Origin: Mycolicibacterium hassiacum DSM 44199
GTDB taxonomy: Bacteria; Actinomycetota; Actinomycetes; Mycobacteriales; Mycobacteriaceae
DNA length: 64,000 nucleotides
Assembly: GCF_900603025.1 (NCBI RefSeq)
Contig: NZ_LR026975.1
Span: 1-64,000 of the forward strand
Direction: 5' to 3'
Part shown: positions 18,242-27,668 of the stretch, piece by piece
How the letters are laid out: every line of letters starts with the position of its first letter
Position numbering within the stretch: position 1 is the stretch's first letter
Made by a program: the position numbers and the translations under genes
The notes under the pieces: model-generated
Told to the model about the DNA's origin: nothing
Database searches by the model: none
What the model saw: the letters and a program-made list of their open reading frames with translations, nothing else

Positions 18242-19783
18242 GTGGTCACGCACTTGCCGTCGCCGTCGCCGTCCGGTGCGGTGCCGGGTTCCGCACCCGA
18301 CCTGTCGAGGCTGCCGGACCTGCAGCGTTATCTGGCCACGTTGCCGGTCGACGAGCGGGAGGAGCAGCGTGCGCGGCTGGCCCGGTTCAGCGAGGCCGAT
18401 CTGCTGTCGCTCGGCGTGAGCGAGGGGCAGCTGACCGAGTACGACTACCGGGTCGACGACATCGACGGGCGGATCCCCGACGAACTGGCCGGCACGCTGT
18501 ACCGCAACGGTCCCGGCCGCTGGCAGGACCACGCCGGTCGGCCGCTGCACCACCTGTTCGACGGGGACGGCATGCTCTCGGCGTTCAGCATCGCCGACGG
18601 AACGGTGCACTACCGCAACCGCTACGTGCGCACCCGCCACTATCTCGGCAGGACCGGCATCCGCCACCTGGGCACCAACGCGCCCGGCGGGATCCCGGCC
18701 AACATCGGGCGGTTCGTGCCGCCGAACCTGGCGAACACCAACGTGGTCAAGCACGCCGGACGCCTGTACGCGCTCTGGGAGGGCGGACCCCCGCACGAGA
18801 TCGATCCGGACACCCTGGAAACCAAGGGACTTCGCCGATTCAACGGTGAATTACGCTGGGTGGGATCGTATTCGGCGCACCCGAGCTTCTGTCCGCGCAC
18901 CGGCGACATGTACAACTTCGGTGTCGAGTTCATTCCGCGCCCGCACCTGCGGATCTACCGCACCGATCGCACCGGCCGGCTCAAGCACTTCCGCTCGGCG
19001 CCGTTGCCCTATATCGCGATGGTGCACGATTGCGCGCTCACCGAAACGCACCTGGTGTTCCTGGTCTCGCCGATGATCCTGGACATCCCGCCGGTGGTGT
19101 TGGGGCTCAAACCGTTCGGCGACGCGCTGCGCTACCGGCCGGAGCGGGGCAGCGTGTTCATCCTGGTCCCGCGTGACGGCGGACCGATCCGCGCAATCGA
19201 ACACGACGCGATCCTGGCGTTCCATCTCAGCAACGCCCACGACGACCGCGGCGACGTCGTCGTCGATGCGATCACCTACCGCGACGGCCGGCTGCTGGAC
19301 CGGCTCAGCCGATTCCGCACCGCCTATCTCGACGATGTGCCGTCGGTGTTCATGCGCTACCGGATCACCCCGTCGGGCCGGGTGCAGGCCGACCCGCTGG
19401 CCGATGTGCCGTGCGAGTTCCCGCGCCACCACGACGCTTTCGAGGGCCGCGCGCACCGCTACGCCTACCTGAACACCCGCCGGCGGTTGACCTCGTTCTA
19501 CGACTCGGTCACCCGGCTGGACCTGCACAACGGTTCGGAGAGCACCTATACCACCCCCGAGCCGGGAAACAGCTTCTGCGAACCGGTGTTCGCGGCGCGG
19601 GCCGGCGGCAGCGCCGAGACCGACAGCTGGGTGCTGACCGTGGAGTACGTGGCGCGCTCGCACACCTCGCGGCTGGTGGTCTTCGATGCCGCCGACATCG
19701 CCGCCGGGCCGATCGCGACGGCAAACCTGCGCCACCACATCCCGCAGGGGTTCCACGGCAGCTTCGCCGCCCGGTCACGGTGA
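18242..19783 (+). CDS. Carotenoid cleavage oxygenase family protein
   Basis: A 513-residue iron-dependent oxygenase of the carotenoid/lignostilbene dioxygenase family, which cleaves double bonds of carotenoids or retinoids. Typical blocks are PDELAGTLYRNGPGRW, HHLFDGDGMLSAFSI, WVGSYSAHPSFCPRTGDMYNFG, PYIAMVHDCALTETHLVFL, LAFHLSNAHDD and the C-terminal HHIPQGFHGSF. Four His residues of these blocks are the likely iron ligands (SAHP, MVHD, AFHLSN and GFHG). GTG 18242 follows GAAGGAG by seven bases. It is probably controlled by the divergent TetR gene. Confidence 0.92.
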   Translation: MVTHLPSPSPSGAVPGSAPDLSRLPDLQRYLATLPVDEREEQRARLARFSEADLLSLGVSEGQLTEYDYRVDDIDGRIPDELAGTLYRNGPGRWQDHAGRPLHHLFDGDGMLSAFSIADGTVHYRNRYVRTRHYLGRTGIRHLGTNAPGGIPANIGRFVPPNLANTNVVKHAGRLYALWEGGPPHEIDPDTLETKGLRRFNGELRWVGSYSAHPSFCPRTGDMYNFGVEFIPRPHLRIYRTDRTGRLKHFRSAPLPYIAMVHDCALTETHLVFLVSPMILDIPPVVLGLKPFGDALRYRPERGSVFILVPRDGGPIRAIEHDAILAFHLSNAHDDRGDVVVDAITYRDGRLLDRLSRFRTAYLDDVPSVFMRYRITPSGRVQADPLADVPCEFPRHHDAFEGRAHRYAYLNTRRRLTSFYDSVTRLDLHNGSESTYTTPEPGNSFCEPVFAARAGGSAETDSWVLTVEYVARSHTSRLVVFDAADIAAGPIATANLRHHIPQGFHGSFAARSR

Positions 19784-19821
19784 GCACCGCGGCGGCCGCA
19801 CGCTGCCATGCGCCAATGGCG

Positions 19822-20239
19822 CTATTGCAGCCCGCGCAGGTCGTCGGGCACGTCGACGGCGTGTTCCTGCAGCGCCTCCAACGGCACGATCTCCAGCGCC
19901 CGCTGATGGGTGCTGGCCAGCACCACCGGCGCGGCGTAGCCGTCGTGGTAGGCGCGCCAGCCAGTTCACCGCGGTCACGCACCACCGGTCACCCGGCTGC
20001 AGGCCGGGAAACCGGTACTCCGGCCGCGGGGTGGACAGGTCGTTGCCGATGGAACGCTGGTGGGCGAGGAATTCGGCGGTGACGACGGCGCATATCGTAT
20101 GACTGCCGACGTCCTCGGGGCCGGTCGTACAGCATCCGTCGCGGTAGAAGCCGGTCATCGGATCGGTACCGCAGGGCTCCAGCGGCCCCCCGAGCACGTT
20201 TAATGGGGTACCGGATTGTGCACCATGTAGAGCAGCCAC
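19822..20239 (-). pseudogene. DUF2237 family protein, single-base frameshift
   Basis: A small DUF2237 protein of about 138 residues. The first part reads NVLGGPLEPCGTDPMTGFYRDGCC and GNDLSTPRPEYRFPGLQPGDRWC. After NWL the reading frame changes: the remaining DUF2237 sequence, RAYHDGYAAPVVLASTHQRA to VPDDLRGLQ and its stop, lies one base further. Removing one base near 19958-19964 restores the chain. I start at GTG 20237-20239, which follows GTGGGAGA. The function of the family is unknown. A real disruption or a sequencing error are both possible. Confidence 0.72.
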
Positions 20240-20272
20240 GAGTCTCCCACATCCACGCGGAGTCTTAAGGTA

Positions 20273-20286
20273 TCCAGGAACCTGGA
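20273..20286. promoter_or_regulatory. 14-base palindrome before the ketoacyl synthase gene
   Basis: TCCAGG-AA-CCTGGA lies between the DUF2237 gene and the ketoacyl synthase gene, 43 bases before the synthase start. It could be an operator. Nothing identifies its binding protein. Confidence 0.3.
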
Positions 20287-20328
20287 AGTATGCAGCTGGC
20301 GAATGAACCGAACAAGGAGCACCGGGCA

Positions 20329-21579
20329 ATGGCCCTGCTGAGAACTGGCGACGGACTTCCCAACGTCGTGGTTACCGCGGTCGTCTCGACGACGGCCCTG
20401 GCCGCCGACGCCGAGGAAACCTGGCAGCAACTACTACAGGGCAGAAGCGGTATCCGCCCGATCGACAAGTGGTTCGTCAAGGAGTTCGATTCACCGGTGC
20501 GTATCGGCGGGCCGCTGACCGAGGACGTCGGTGAGCACCTCAGCCGGGTCGAACAGCGCCGGACGTCCTACATGCAGAAGATGTCCACGGTGCTCAGCCG
20601 CCGGCTGTGGGAGGTCGCCGGATCGCCCGAGGTCGACACCAAGCGGCTGGGCGTGTCGGTGGGCCTGGCCCTGGGCAGCACCGAGGAGATCCCGGCGCAG
20701 CACGACGAGTGGCGCAAGAAGGGGCTGCGGGCGGTCTCCCCGCTGACCGTGCAGATGTTCATGCCCAACGGCGCGGCGGCCGCGGTGGGCCTGGACCGGC
20801 AGGCCAAGGCCGGCATCATCTCGCCGGTGATGGGCGACGCCTCGGGGGCGGCGGCGATCGCGCACGCCTGGCGCCACATCGTCCTCGGTGAGGCCGACAT
20901 CGTGATCGCCGGCGGTGTGGAGACCCACATCGAGGCGGTGCCGGTGGCAGCGTTCCACCGGCTGGGCCTGCTGTCGACCAACAACGACGACCCGGCCGGG
21001 GCGTGCCGGCCGTTCGACAAGCATCGCGACGGGATGGTGTTCGGCGAGGGCGGCGCGCTGATGCTCATCGAGACCGAGGAGCACGCCAAGGCCCGCGGGG
21101 CCAAGCCGCTGGCGCGGCTGATGGGCGCCGGGATCACCTCCGACGGCCACGATCAGGTCGAACCGGATCCGACCGGTGAGCTCGCCGGGGCCGCGATCAG
21201 CCGGGCGATCGAGCTGGCCGGGCTCAAGCCGACCGATATCGACTTCATCAACGCGCACGCCACCGGCACCCGCGACGGCGACCTGGCCGAGGCGCGGGCG
21301 ATCCACAACGCGCTGGGCGACCACCAGCCGGCGGTCTACGCGCCCAAGGCCGCGCTCGGGCACTCGCTGGGTGCCGCCGGCGCGGTCGAGGCGGTGATCA
21401 CGGTGCAGTCGCTGCGCGACGGCGTGGTGCCGCCGACGCTGAACCTCAAGGAGGTCGATCCGGAGGTCGACCTCGACGTGGTCGCCGGCACCGCCCGCAA
21501 GGCCGACTACCGCTACGCGGTGAGCAACTCGTTCGGCCTGGGCGGCAACAACGTGTCGCTGGTCTTCGGCAAGTACTGA
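20329..21579 (+). CDS. KasA/KasB-like beta-ketoacyl-ACP synthase lacking the catalytic Cys
   Basis: A 416-residue condensing-enzyme homologue, the exact length of KasA. It shares many blocks with KasA and KasB: WEVAGSPEVDTKRLGVSVG, VSPLTVQMFMPNGAAAAVGL, LGEADIVIAGGVETHIEAVP, NNDDPAGACRPFDKHRDG and FGEGGALMLIETEEHAKARG. The two catalytic His are kept in INAHATGTRDGD and ALGHSLGA, with Lys in APKAALGHS. The nucleophile loop, which is TPVSACSSG in KasA, reads SPVMGDASG, so the Cys is Asp (near residue 169). It should not condense normally, and may act as a decarboxylase or chain-length partner, as in KSQ domains and chain-length factors (inference). ATG 20329 follows AAGGAG and aligns with KasB. 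Confidence 0.88.
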   Translation: MALLRTGDGLPNVVVTAVVSTTALAADAEETWQQLLQGRSGIRPIDKWFVKEFDSPVRIGGPLTEDVGEHLSRVEQRRTSYMQKMSTVLSRRLWEVAGSPEVDTKRLGVSVGLALGSTEEIPAQHDEWRKKGLRAVSPLTVQMFMPNGAAAAVGLDRQAKAGIISPVMGDASGAAAIAHAWRHIVLGEADIVIAGGVETHIEAVPVAAFHRLGLLSTNNDDPAGACRPFDKHRDGMVFGEGGALMLIETEEHAKARGAKPLARLMGAGITSDGHDQVEPDPTGELAGAAISRAIELAGLKPTDIDFINAHATGTRDGDLAEARAIHNALGDHQPAVYAPKAALGHSLGAAGAVEAVITVQSLRDGVVPPTLNLKEVDPEVDLDVVAGTARKADYRYAVSNSFGLGGNNVSLVFGKY

Positions 21580-21584
21580 GCCCG

Positions 21585-21599
21585 GACCGGCTGCCGGTC
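21585..21599. terminator. Hairpin between convergent genes
   Basis: GACCGG-CTG-CCGGTC is a six-pair stem in the 21-base gap between the convergent ketoacyl synthase and methyltransferase genes. It has no U tract. Confidence 0.4.
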
Positions 21600-21600
21600 G

Positions 21601-22485
21601 CTACTTGACCAGGGTGAACTGGCCGACGTAGCTGACGTTGCGCTGGAAGAAGTCCGAGCAGCCGGTCAGGTAGCGCATGTAGCGGTCGTAGGTCTCCTGG
21701 TTGGTGACCGCGATCGCCTCGTCCTTGTGCGCCTCCAGTTGGCTGGCCCAGGTGTCGAGGGTGCGCACGTAGTGCGGGGTCATCGACTCGAAGTGCTCGA
21801 CGGTGAACCCGGAGTTCTGGCTGTACTCGATGACGTCCTCGTCGCAGGGCACCGCGCCGCCGGGGAAGATCTCCTTGAGGATGAACCGCATGAACTTCAG
21901 ATCGCTGATGGTGATCGGGATGCCCAGGTCCGGCCAGCGCCGCAGCGGATGGCCCATGATCGTCTGCAGCACCATCCGGCCGTCGTCGGGCATGATCCGG
22001 TAGCAGGTGTCGAAGAAGGCCTTGTACTTCGACTTCGGCCAGGCCTCGAACGCCTCGATCGACACGATCCGGTCGACCGGCTGATCGAACTCCTCCCAGC
22101 CCTTGAGCAGCACCTGCCGCGAGCGCTGCGTGTCGATCGCGTCGAGGATCTCCTGGCCCAGGGCGCGCTGGTTGCGGCTGAGCGTCAGCCCGATGACGTT
22201 GACGTCGTAGGTCTCGATCGCGCGCTTCATCACCGAACCCCACCCGCAGCCGACGTCGAGCAGGGTCATCCCGGGGCGCAGGTCGAGCTTGCCCAGGGCC
22301 AGGTCGATCTTGGCGATCTGGGCCTCTTCCAGCGTCATGTCGTCCCGCTCGAAGTACGCACAGCTGTAGGTGCGCGTCGGGTCCTGGAAAAGTCCGAAGA
22401 ATTCGTTCGAGGTGTCGTAATGGGCCTGTACGTCCTCGTACGCGACCTTCATGGTGTCCGTGGTCGTCCCCGAAGCGTCCGACAT
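21601..22485 (-). CDS. Mycolic acid methyltransferase, MmaA4/UmaA-like
   Basis: A 294-residue SAM-dependent methyltransferase of the cyclopropane/mycolate family. [36 protein letters not shown] gives the N-terminal signature, MTLLDVGCGWGS is the SAM-binding loop, and [13 protein letters not shown] follows. VDRIVSIEAFE keeps the family Glu. The residue that is His in CmaA1 (LLHTIT) is Gln here (VLQTIM), which I recall is also the case in MmaA4, the hydroxymycolate enzyme; the SIEAFE segment is also MmaA4-like. The product could be an oxygenated rather than cyclopropanated mycolate. ATG 22485 follows AGAGGAGG. It is 74 bases downstream of a second methyltransferase on the same strand. Confidence 0.9.
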   Translation of the reverse strand: MSDASGTTTDTMKVAYEDVQAHYDTSNEFFGLFQDPTRTYSCAYFERDDMTLEEAQIAKIDLALGKLDLRPGMTLLDVGCGWGSVMKRAIETYDVNVIGLTLSRNQRALGQEILDAIDTQRSRQVLLKGWEEFDQPVDRIVSIEAFEAWPKSKYKAFFDTCYRIMPDDGRMVLQTIMGHPLRRWPDLGIPITISDLKFMRFILKEIFPGGAVPCDEDVIEYSQNSGFTVEHFESMTPHYVRTLDTWASQLEAHKDEAIAVTNQETYDRYMRYLTGCSDFFQRNVSYVGQFTLVK

Positions 22486-22559
22486 CGATTGGCCTCCTCT
22501 GGGGCTGTGCGTTCGCGGCCCCGAATCTCTACTGGTATATCGCACATCACAGCAATCGG

Positions 22560-23501
22560 CTAAGCGGCTGCCTTCTCACAGGTGAACTGGGCGACGTCGG
22601 TGTAGCCGTTGCGGAACAGGTCCGCGCAGCCGGTCAGGTATTTGCGGAACCGCTGGTAAACCTCGTCTGACGTGATCCGAATGGCCTCGTCCTTATTAGC
22701 CTCGAGATTGGCCGCCCAGGTGTCGAGGGTGCGGGTGTAGTGCTGCTGCAGGTGCTGTTCCGCGGTGATCGTGTAGCCGGCCCTGGCGGCGTGTTCGCGC
22801 ACCATCGACGCCAGCGGCAGCCGCCCGCCGGGGTAGATCTCGTCCATGATGAACTTGATGAAGCGGACGGTGGACATCGTCAGCTTCAGGCCCTTGGCTC
22901 TGATCTCCTCGTCCTCGGGGATGATGATCGTGTGCAGCAGCATCAGCCCGTCGTCGGGCAGCCAGCTGTAGGTCTTCTTGAAGTAGTCGTCGTACTTGGC
23001 GAAGCCGAAGTGCTCGAACGCGCCGATCGACACGATCCGGTCGACCCGGCCCTCGAACTCCTCCCAGGGCTGCAGCCGCACCTCCATCCGGCGGTCGCTC
23101 TTCAGGTTGGCGAACCAGTGCTCCTCGATATGGCGTTTCTGGTTCTCCGAGAGCGTCAGCCCGATGACGTTGACGTCGTACTTCTCCACCGCGCGGGCGA
23201 TCGTCGAACCCCACCCGCACCCGATGTCGAGCAGGGTCATGCCCGGCTGCAGCCGGAGTTTGCTCAGTGACAGGTCGACCTTCGCCAGCTGAGCCTCTTC
23301 GAGGGTCATGTCGTCGCGCTCGAAATAAGCGCAGCTATAGGTCTGGGTGGGATCCTGCCACAGCTTGAAGAAGTCGTTGGAGATGTCGTAGTGGAACTGG
23401 ACTTCGTTCTTGTCCGATCCGCGGGCCTTGCGCGCGGATCTCGACAGCCATTTCGACTGGGCTTGCTGCACCGCGTTGTTGGTGTCTGACGGTCCGGTCA
23501 C
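22560..23501 (-). CDS. Cyclopropane mycolic acid synthase, CmaA-like
   Basis: A 313-residue paralogue of the gene downstream. [65 protein letters not shown] and [12 protein letters not shown] keep the Cys, Glu and His that hold bicarbonate in CmaA and PcaA enzymes. This points to cis-cyclopropanation of a meromycolate double bond. The NDFFKLW segment and LHTIxIP are most like CmaA2. I use GTG 23501, which follows AAGGGTGG; ATG 23519 is a less favoured alternative. It is cotranscribed or nearly so with the MmaA4-like gene. Confidence 0.9.
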   Translation of the reverse strand: MTGPSDTNNAVQQAQSKWLSRSARKARGSDKNEVQFHYDISNDFFKLWQDPTQTYSCAYFERDDMTLEEAQLAKVDLSLSKLRLQPGMTLLDIGCGWGSTIARAVEKYDVNVIGLTLSENQKRHIEEHWFANLKSDRRMEVRLQPWEEFEGRVDRIVSIGAFEHFGFAKYDDYFKKTYSWLPDDGLMLLHTIIIPEDEEIRAKGLKLTMSTVRFIKFIMDEIYPGGRLPLASMVREHAARAGYTITAEQHLQQHYTRTLDTWAANLEANKDEAIRITSDEVYQRFRKYLTGCADLFRNGYTDVAQFTCEKAAA

Positions 23502-23700
23502 GGTCCACCCTTGCCGCATCGAGGGTTTTCGTATCTGACGTGTGCAGTGCGTAGTCGCACGGTGTCCGCGCGATGTCATGTTCGCGCGCCGTGTTCGACC
23601 CTACTCCCGAATCCCGCGATGAGGTCGGCGCCGCGGCCCGATTCCACCGGCTTTTTCGGGCACGAAAATTAGTGCTTCCGTTGGAGAAACTCCCTCTTCC

Positions 23701-26076
23701 CTAGATCTTGCGGGTGCGCGTCATCCAGCGCATGACCTGCCAGCCGATGAGTACCGGCAACCAGGTGGTCAGCACCCGGTACAGCAGCACCGCCGGCACC
23801 GCGACCGCGGCGGCCATCCCGAACGCCGCCAGACCACCGATCAGCGCGGCCTCGACCGCACCGATGCCGCCGGGCGTGGGTGCGGCCGACGCCAGCGTGC
23901 CGCCGACCATCGTCACCACCGTGACGGTGATGAACGAGGTGTCGCCGCCGAACGCCTCGATGGCCGCCCAGAGCGCGAAAGCGTTACCGAGAGTCGTTGC
24001 TGCACAGCCTAATACGATGATTGCCAGGCGTTTGGGCTCACGGGTCAGCGCCACCAGGTGGCCGATCATCTCCTGCAGCCGCGGCCGCACCGCGGTGGCC
24101 AGCCAGCGCCGCAGCCGCGGCACCAACAGGAAGGTGCCGATCAGCCCGAACAGCACCCCGGCGGCCAGGTAGATCAGCTCGGCGTCCGGCACGAAACGCG
24201 ACAGGTTCGCCGACACCCCGGCGGCGGCCGAGAAGAAGATCAGCAGGCTGATGTGGGTGACGACCTGGACCGACTGCTGAAGCGCCACCGCGGTGGTCGC
24301 GCGCATCGGGCTCACCCCGCCCTTCTGCAGGTAGCGCGCCGACAGGGCCAGACCACCCACGCCGGCGGGGGTGGTGGTGGCGGCGAACTTGTTGGCCACC
24401 TGCATGACGACCAGCCCCCACAGCGTGACCAGCCCGTCGGCGCACGCCCACAGCGCCGCCGCCGCGCCGAGATAGGTCAGGCTCGACGTGAGCAGCCCGA
24501 CCAGCGCCCACCACCAGTTCGCGGTGCGCAGTTCGGTGACGAAGGTCGGCACCGAGCTCAGGAACGGATAGGCGACGTAGACCAGCGCGGCCAGCAGGAC
24601 CAGCTGGATGATCTGGCTGCGGGTGAACCGGGTGACGGTCTCGGTCTCGATCTCCTCGACCCGGGTCTGGCGCATCACCTCGTCGCGGGCGGCGGAGATG
24701 ACGGCCTTGGCGTCGCCGACCGTGTTGCGCAGCCGTTTGGGCACCGCCGCCGGGGTCAACCGCCGCGACGCGTCCAGCACGGTGTCCTTGCCGAAGGCGG
24801 CGATGGCCGCGCGCACCGCCGACGGGGCGTCGTAGAGATCGGTGGTGGTCACCAGCAATTGCGCGATGTCGCTGCGCAGCTGGGCGTCGGTGGCGCCGAA
24901 CTCGGCGTGGTCGAACCCGCCGAACAGCACGGTGTCGTCGGCGACGGTGATCTGGTCGGCGCGCAGGTCGCCGTGCGAGATCTGGCAGTCGTGCAGATCG
25001 CGCAGCGCTTCCCACACCCGGCCGACGGGAAGGTTGTCGGCGCAGTCGGTCAACGGGGTGCCGCGCGCGGGGCTGTGCGCATACAGCGTCCAGCCCCGGT
25101 TGAGCGCGGCGACCGAGACGTTGTCGGTGTTGGCGCGTTTGAGCTGACCGATCGCGACGCCCATCAGGGCGCGGTGCTCGACGAGCCGGCGCATCGAGGC
25201 GTGCAGCGGCGGGGTCTCCCGGTCGCGGAACCGGATCTTGCGCCACAGCTGCAGCAGCACGCCTCCGCCGCGCTGATGCGGCCCGTAGAGCTCCATCACC
25301 GCGGTGCTGCCCTGACCCTCGCACTGGGCGCTGATCACCAGCGGACCCGCGCCGGCCGGGCGCACCACGGTCAGCGCCGAGATCAGGCAGCCGCGGCGGG
25401 CCATCGCCCGCACCGCGCTGTCCAGCGGCACCTCCAGCGCGGGGGTGCCGACGACCAGCACCACCAGCGCGCCGACGAACCAGCCGACGGCCAGCCCGAG
25501 CAGCGACCGGGCCGGGATGATCGCGCTGATCAGCAGGTGGATGGGGAAGAACGCCAGCAGCAGCGTCCACCACCAGCGCCGCCACCGGCCGGGCAGCCAC
25601 GGCCCGGACACCGTCAGCACCGCGGCGAGCATGGCGATCCAGCGCGGATCGTCGACGAACTGCGTGGCGAAGGTGTCCAGCCGGCGGGTGATGTCGAAAT
25701 GCCAGCGCGGGGCGGTCAGTTCGAAGCCGCTGATCGACAGCGCCAGCCCGGCGATGAGCGCCGCCGCGGCGTAGGCGGCCAGCAGCTTCCACTGCCGCGC
25801 CACGACGAGGCTGACCAGGATGACGAACGGCAGCGCGACGATGGCGATGCCGTACCCCAGGTAGACCAGGTTGGCCTGGGTGGGGGTGAGCACGGCGACG
25901 AGCTCGGAGATCGAGCGCTCCAACGCGACCCATTCGCTGCGCGTGGTCAGCGAGCTGGCGATGACGACGACGAGGAACAACGCCGACAGCACGACGCGCA
26001 CGATGTCGTTGGTCCGCCTGGTCAGTGGCTGGAGCAGACTGCCCGAGACGGTGATGTCCCGCCCGTCGACGCGCAT
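23701..26076 (-). CDS. Large membrane protein: kinase-like domain joined to an LPG-synthase-type (YbhN) membrane domain
   Basis: A 791-residue protein in three parts. Residues about 1-215 contain six to seven membrane spans. Residues about 230-450 form a cytoplasmic domain with HDCQISHGDLRADQITV followed by VLFGGFDHAEFG, which resembles the catalytic loop and metal-binding segment of kinase-fold proteins; the usual DFG is FDH, so catalysis is uncertain. Residues about 490-785 form the YbhN/lysylphosphatidylglycerol-synthase membrane domain, with several spans and ATTTPAGVGGLALSARYL and APTPGGIGAVEAALIGG. There is no aminoacyl-transferase domain. It probably moves or modifies a lipid-linked substrate. 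The start is ATG 26074-26076. The function is open. Confidence 0.82.
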   Translation of the reverse strand: MRVDGRDITVSGSLLQPLTRRTNDIVRVVLSALFLVVVIASSLTTRSEWVALERSISELVAVLTPTQANLVYLGYGIAIVALPFVILVSLVVARQWKLLAAYAAAALIAGLALSISGFELTAPRWHFDITRRLDTFATQFVDDPRWIAMLAAVLTVSGPWLPGRWRRWWWTLLLAFFPIHLLISAIIPARSLLGLAVGWFVGALVVLVVGTPALEVPLDSAVRAMARRGCLISALTVVRPAGAGPLVISAQCEGQGSTAVMELYGPHQRGGGVLLQLWRKIRFRDRETPPLHASMRRLVEHRALMGVAIGQLKRANTDNVSVAALNRGWTLYAHSPARGTPLTDCADNLPVGRVWEALRDLHDCQISHGDLRADQITVADDTVLFGGFDHAEFGATDAQLRSDIAQLLVTTTDLYDAPSAVRAAIAAFGKDTVLDASRRLTPAAVPKRLRNTVGDAKAVISAARDEVMRQTRVEEIETETVTRFTRSQIIQLVLLAALVYVAYPFLSSVPTFVTELRTANWWWALVGLLTSSLTYLGAAAALWACADGLVTLWGLVVMQVANKFAATTTPAGVGGLALSARYLQKGGVSPMRATTAVALQQSVQVVTHISLLIFFSAAAGVSANLSRFVPDAELIYLAAGVLFGLIGTFLLVPRLRRWLATAVRPRLQEMIGHLVALTREPKRLAIIVLGCAATTLGNAFALWAAIEAFGGDTSFITVTVVTMVGGTLASAAPTPGGIGAVEAALIGGLAAFGMAAAVAVPAVLLYRVLTTWLPVLIGWQVMRWMTRTRKI

Positions 26077-26318
26077 GGTTCAACGATCTTTCGGATCCGG
26101 GGCCACCTCGGTAGCGACCCGCCGACAACTTAGCCGGTGACCGTCGCGATTCGGCTCATTGACCGGCCGGAGTCGCGGTGGCCCGACCCGGCCTGCCGCG
26201 CCCCCGGCCGGCCGGGTTGCGACGTATCCCCAGGTCAGTTGGGTGGCTGCCGGACATTCGGCGAGCTCGTCGTGAGCGGGGCTTCCGGGGTGGCGACGGC
26301 GCCCGTACGCTATTAGGC

Positions 26319-27668
26319 ATGCGTAAAACAGCGCGGGACGGGTTGCCGCCCGGCCCGCCGCTTCCGGGCTGGCTGCAGCTGCTGCTGATGATGCGCTGGT
26401 GGCCGCTGTTCGTGGCGCGGTGCCGGCGCCGCTACGGCGACGTGTTCACCCTCGGCAACACGATGATGGGCCGGATGGTCTACCTGGCCGACCCGGACGC
26501 GATCAAACAGGTGTTCGCCGGTGACCCGCGTATTTTCCATGCCGGAGAAGCGAATTCGATGCTGGGCGGGCTGCTGGGCGAGACCTCGGTGCTGGTGATC
26601 GACGACGATCTGCACCGCGACCGGCGGCGGCTGATGATGGCGCCGTTCCACCGCGATGCGGTCGCGCGCCAGGCGGCGACCATGGCCGAGATCGCCGCGC
26701 AGAACATCGCCGGCTGGCCGGTGGGCCGGCCGTTCCCGGTCGCGCCGAAGATGTCGGAGATCACCCTCGAGGTGATCCTGCGGACCGTGATCGGCGCCGG
26801 CGATCCGGACCGGCTGGGCGCCCTGCGCTCGGTGCTGCCCCGGTTGCTGAAGGTCGGCCCCTGGCGGTCGCTGGCGATCGCGCGGCCGGAACTGCTGCAG
26901 CGCCGGCCGTGGCGGCGGCTGGCGCGGCTGATGGCGGAGGCCGACCGGCTGCTGCGCGCCGAGATCGCCGAGCGGCGCGCCGATCCCGACCTGGCCGAGC
27001 GCACCGATGCGCTGGCGATGCTGGTGCGGGCCGGCGCCGGCGGCGACGGGATGACCGACGAGGAACTGCGCGATCAGCTGATCACCCTGCTGGTCGCCGG
27101 GCACGACACCACCGCCACCGCGCTGGCCTGGGCGCTGGAACGGTTGACGCGGCACCCGGAGATCCTGGCCCGGGCGGTGGCCGCCGCCGACGCCGGCGAC
27201 GACGAGTATCTCGACGCGATCGCCAAGGAGGCGCTGCGGATCCGGCCGGTGGTGCCGGATGTGGGCCGGATCCTGACCGAGCCGGTGGAGATCGCCGGCT
27301 ACCGGCTGCCCGCGGGCGTGATGGTGGTGCCGAGCATCTCGCTCGTGCACTCCCGGAGCGACCTGTATCCGCACCCGGAGGTGTTCGACCCCGACCGGAT
27401 GGTGGGTGCGACGCCGAGCCCGTCGACCTGGCTGCCGTTCGGCGGCGGTAACCGTCGTTGCCTCGGCGCGAGTTTCGCGATGGTCGAGATGCGGGTGGTG
27501 CTGCGCGAGATCCTGCGCCGGGTGGAATTGGCCACCACCACCGAACCCGCCGAGCGGCAGCGGCTGCGGCACGTCATCCTCACCCCGCACCGCGGTGGCC
27601 GGATCACCGTGCGGGGACGCAGACCGGGCGTGGGCGCCGTCGTCAGCGGTGCACGGGCCGCACGATGA
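26319..27668 (+). CDS. Cytochrome P450
   Basis: A 449-residue P450 unlike the first one in this window. PPGPPLPGW begins the chain, LLVAGHDTTATAL is the I-helix, KEALRIRP is the ExxR helix, and WLPFGGGNRRCLGASFA is the haem-Cys loop. The arrangement resembles mycobacterial CYP132/135/138-type enzymes (from memory). The start at ATG 26319 places the Pro-rich hinge normally. Its last 26 bases overlap the end of the convergent SDR gene. It has no redox partner nearby. The substrate is unknown. Confidence 0.92.
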   Translation: MRKTARDGLPPGPPLPGWLQLLLMMRWWPLFVARCRRRYGDVFTLGNTMMGRMVYLADPDAIKQVFAGDPRIFHAGEANSMLGGLLGETSVLVIDDDLHRDRRRLMMAPFHRDAVARQAATMAEIAAQNIAGWPVGRPFPVAPKMSEITLEVILRTVIGAGDPDRLGALRSVLPRLLKVGPWRSLAIARPELLQRRPWRRLARLMAEADRLLRAEIAERRADPDLAERTDALAMLVRAGAGGDGMTDEELRDQLITLLVAGHDTTATALAWALERLTRHPEILARAVAAADAGDDEYLDAIAKEALRIRPVVPDVGRILTEPVEIAGYRLPAGVMVVPSISLVHSRSDLYPHPEVFDPDRMVGATPSPSTWLPFGGGNRRCLGASFAMVEMRVVLREILRRVELATTTEPAERQRLRHVILTPHRGGRITVRGRRPGVGAVVSGARAAR

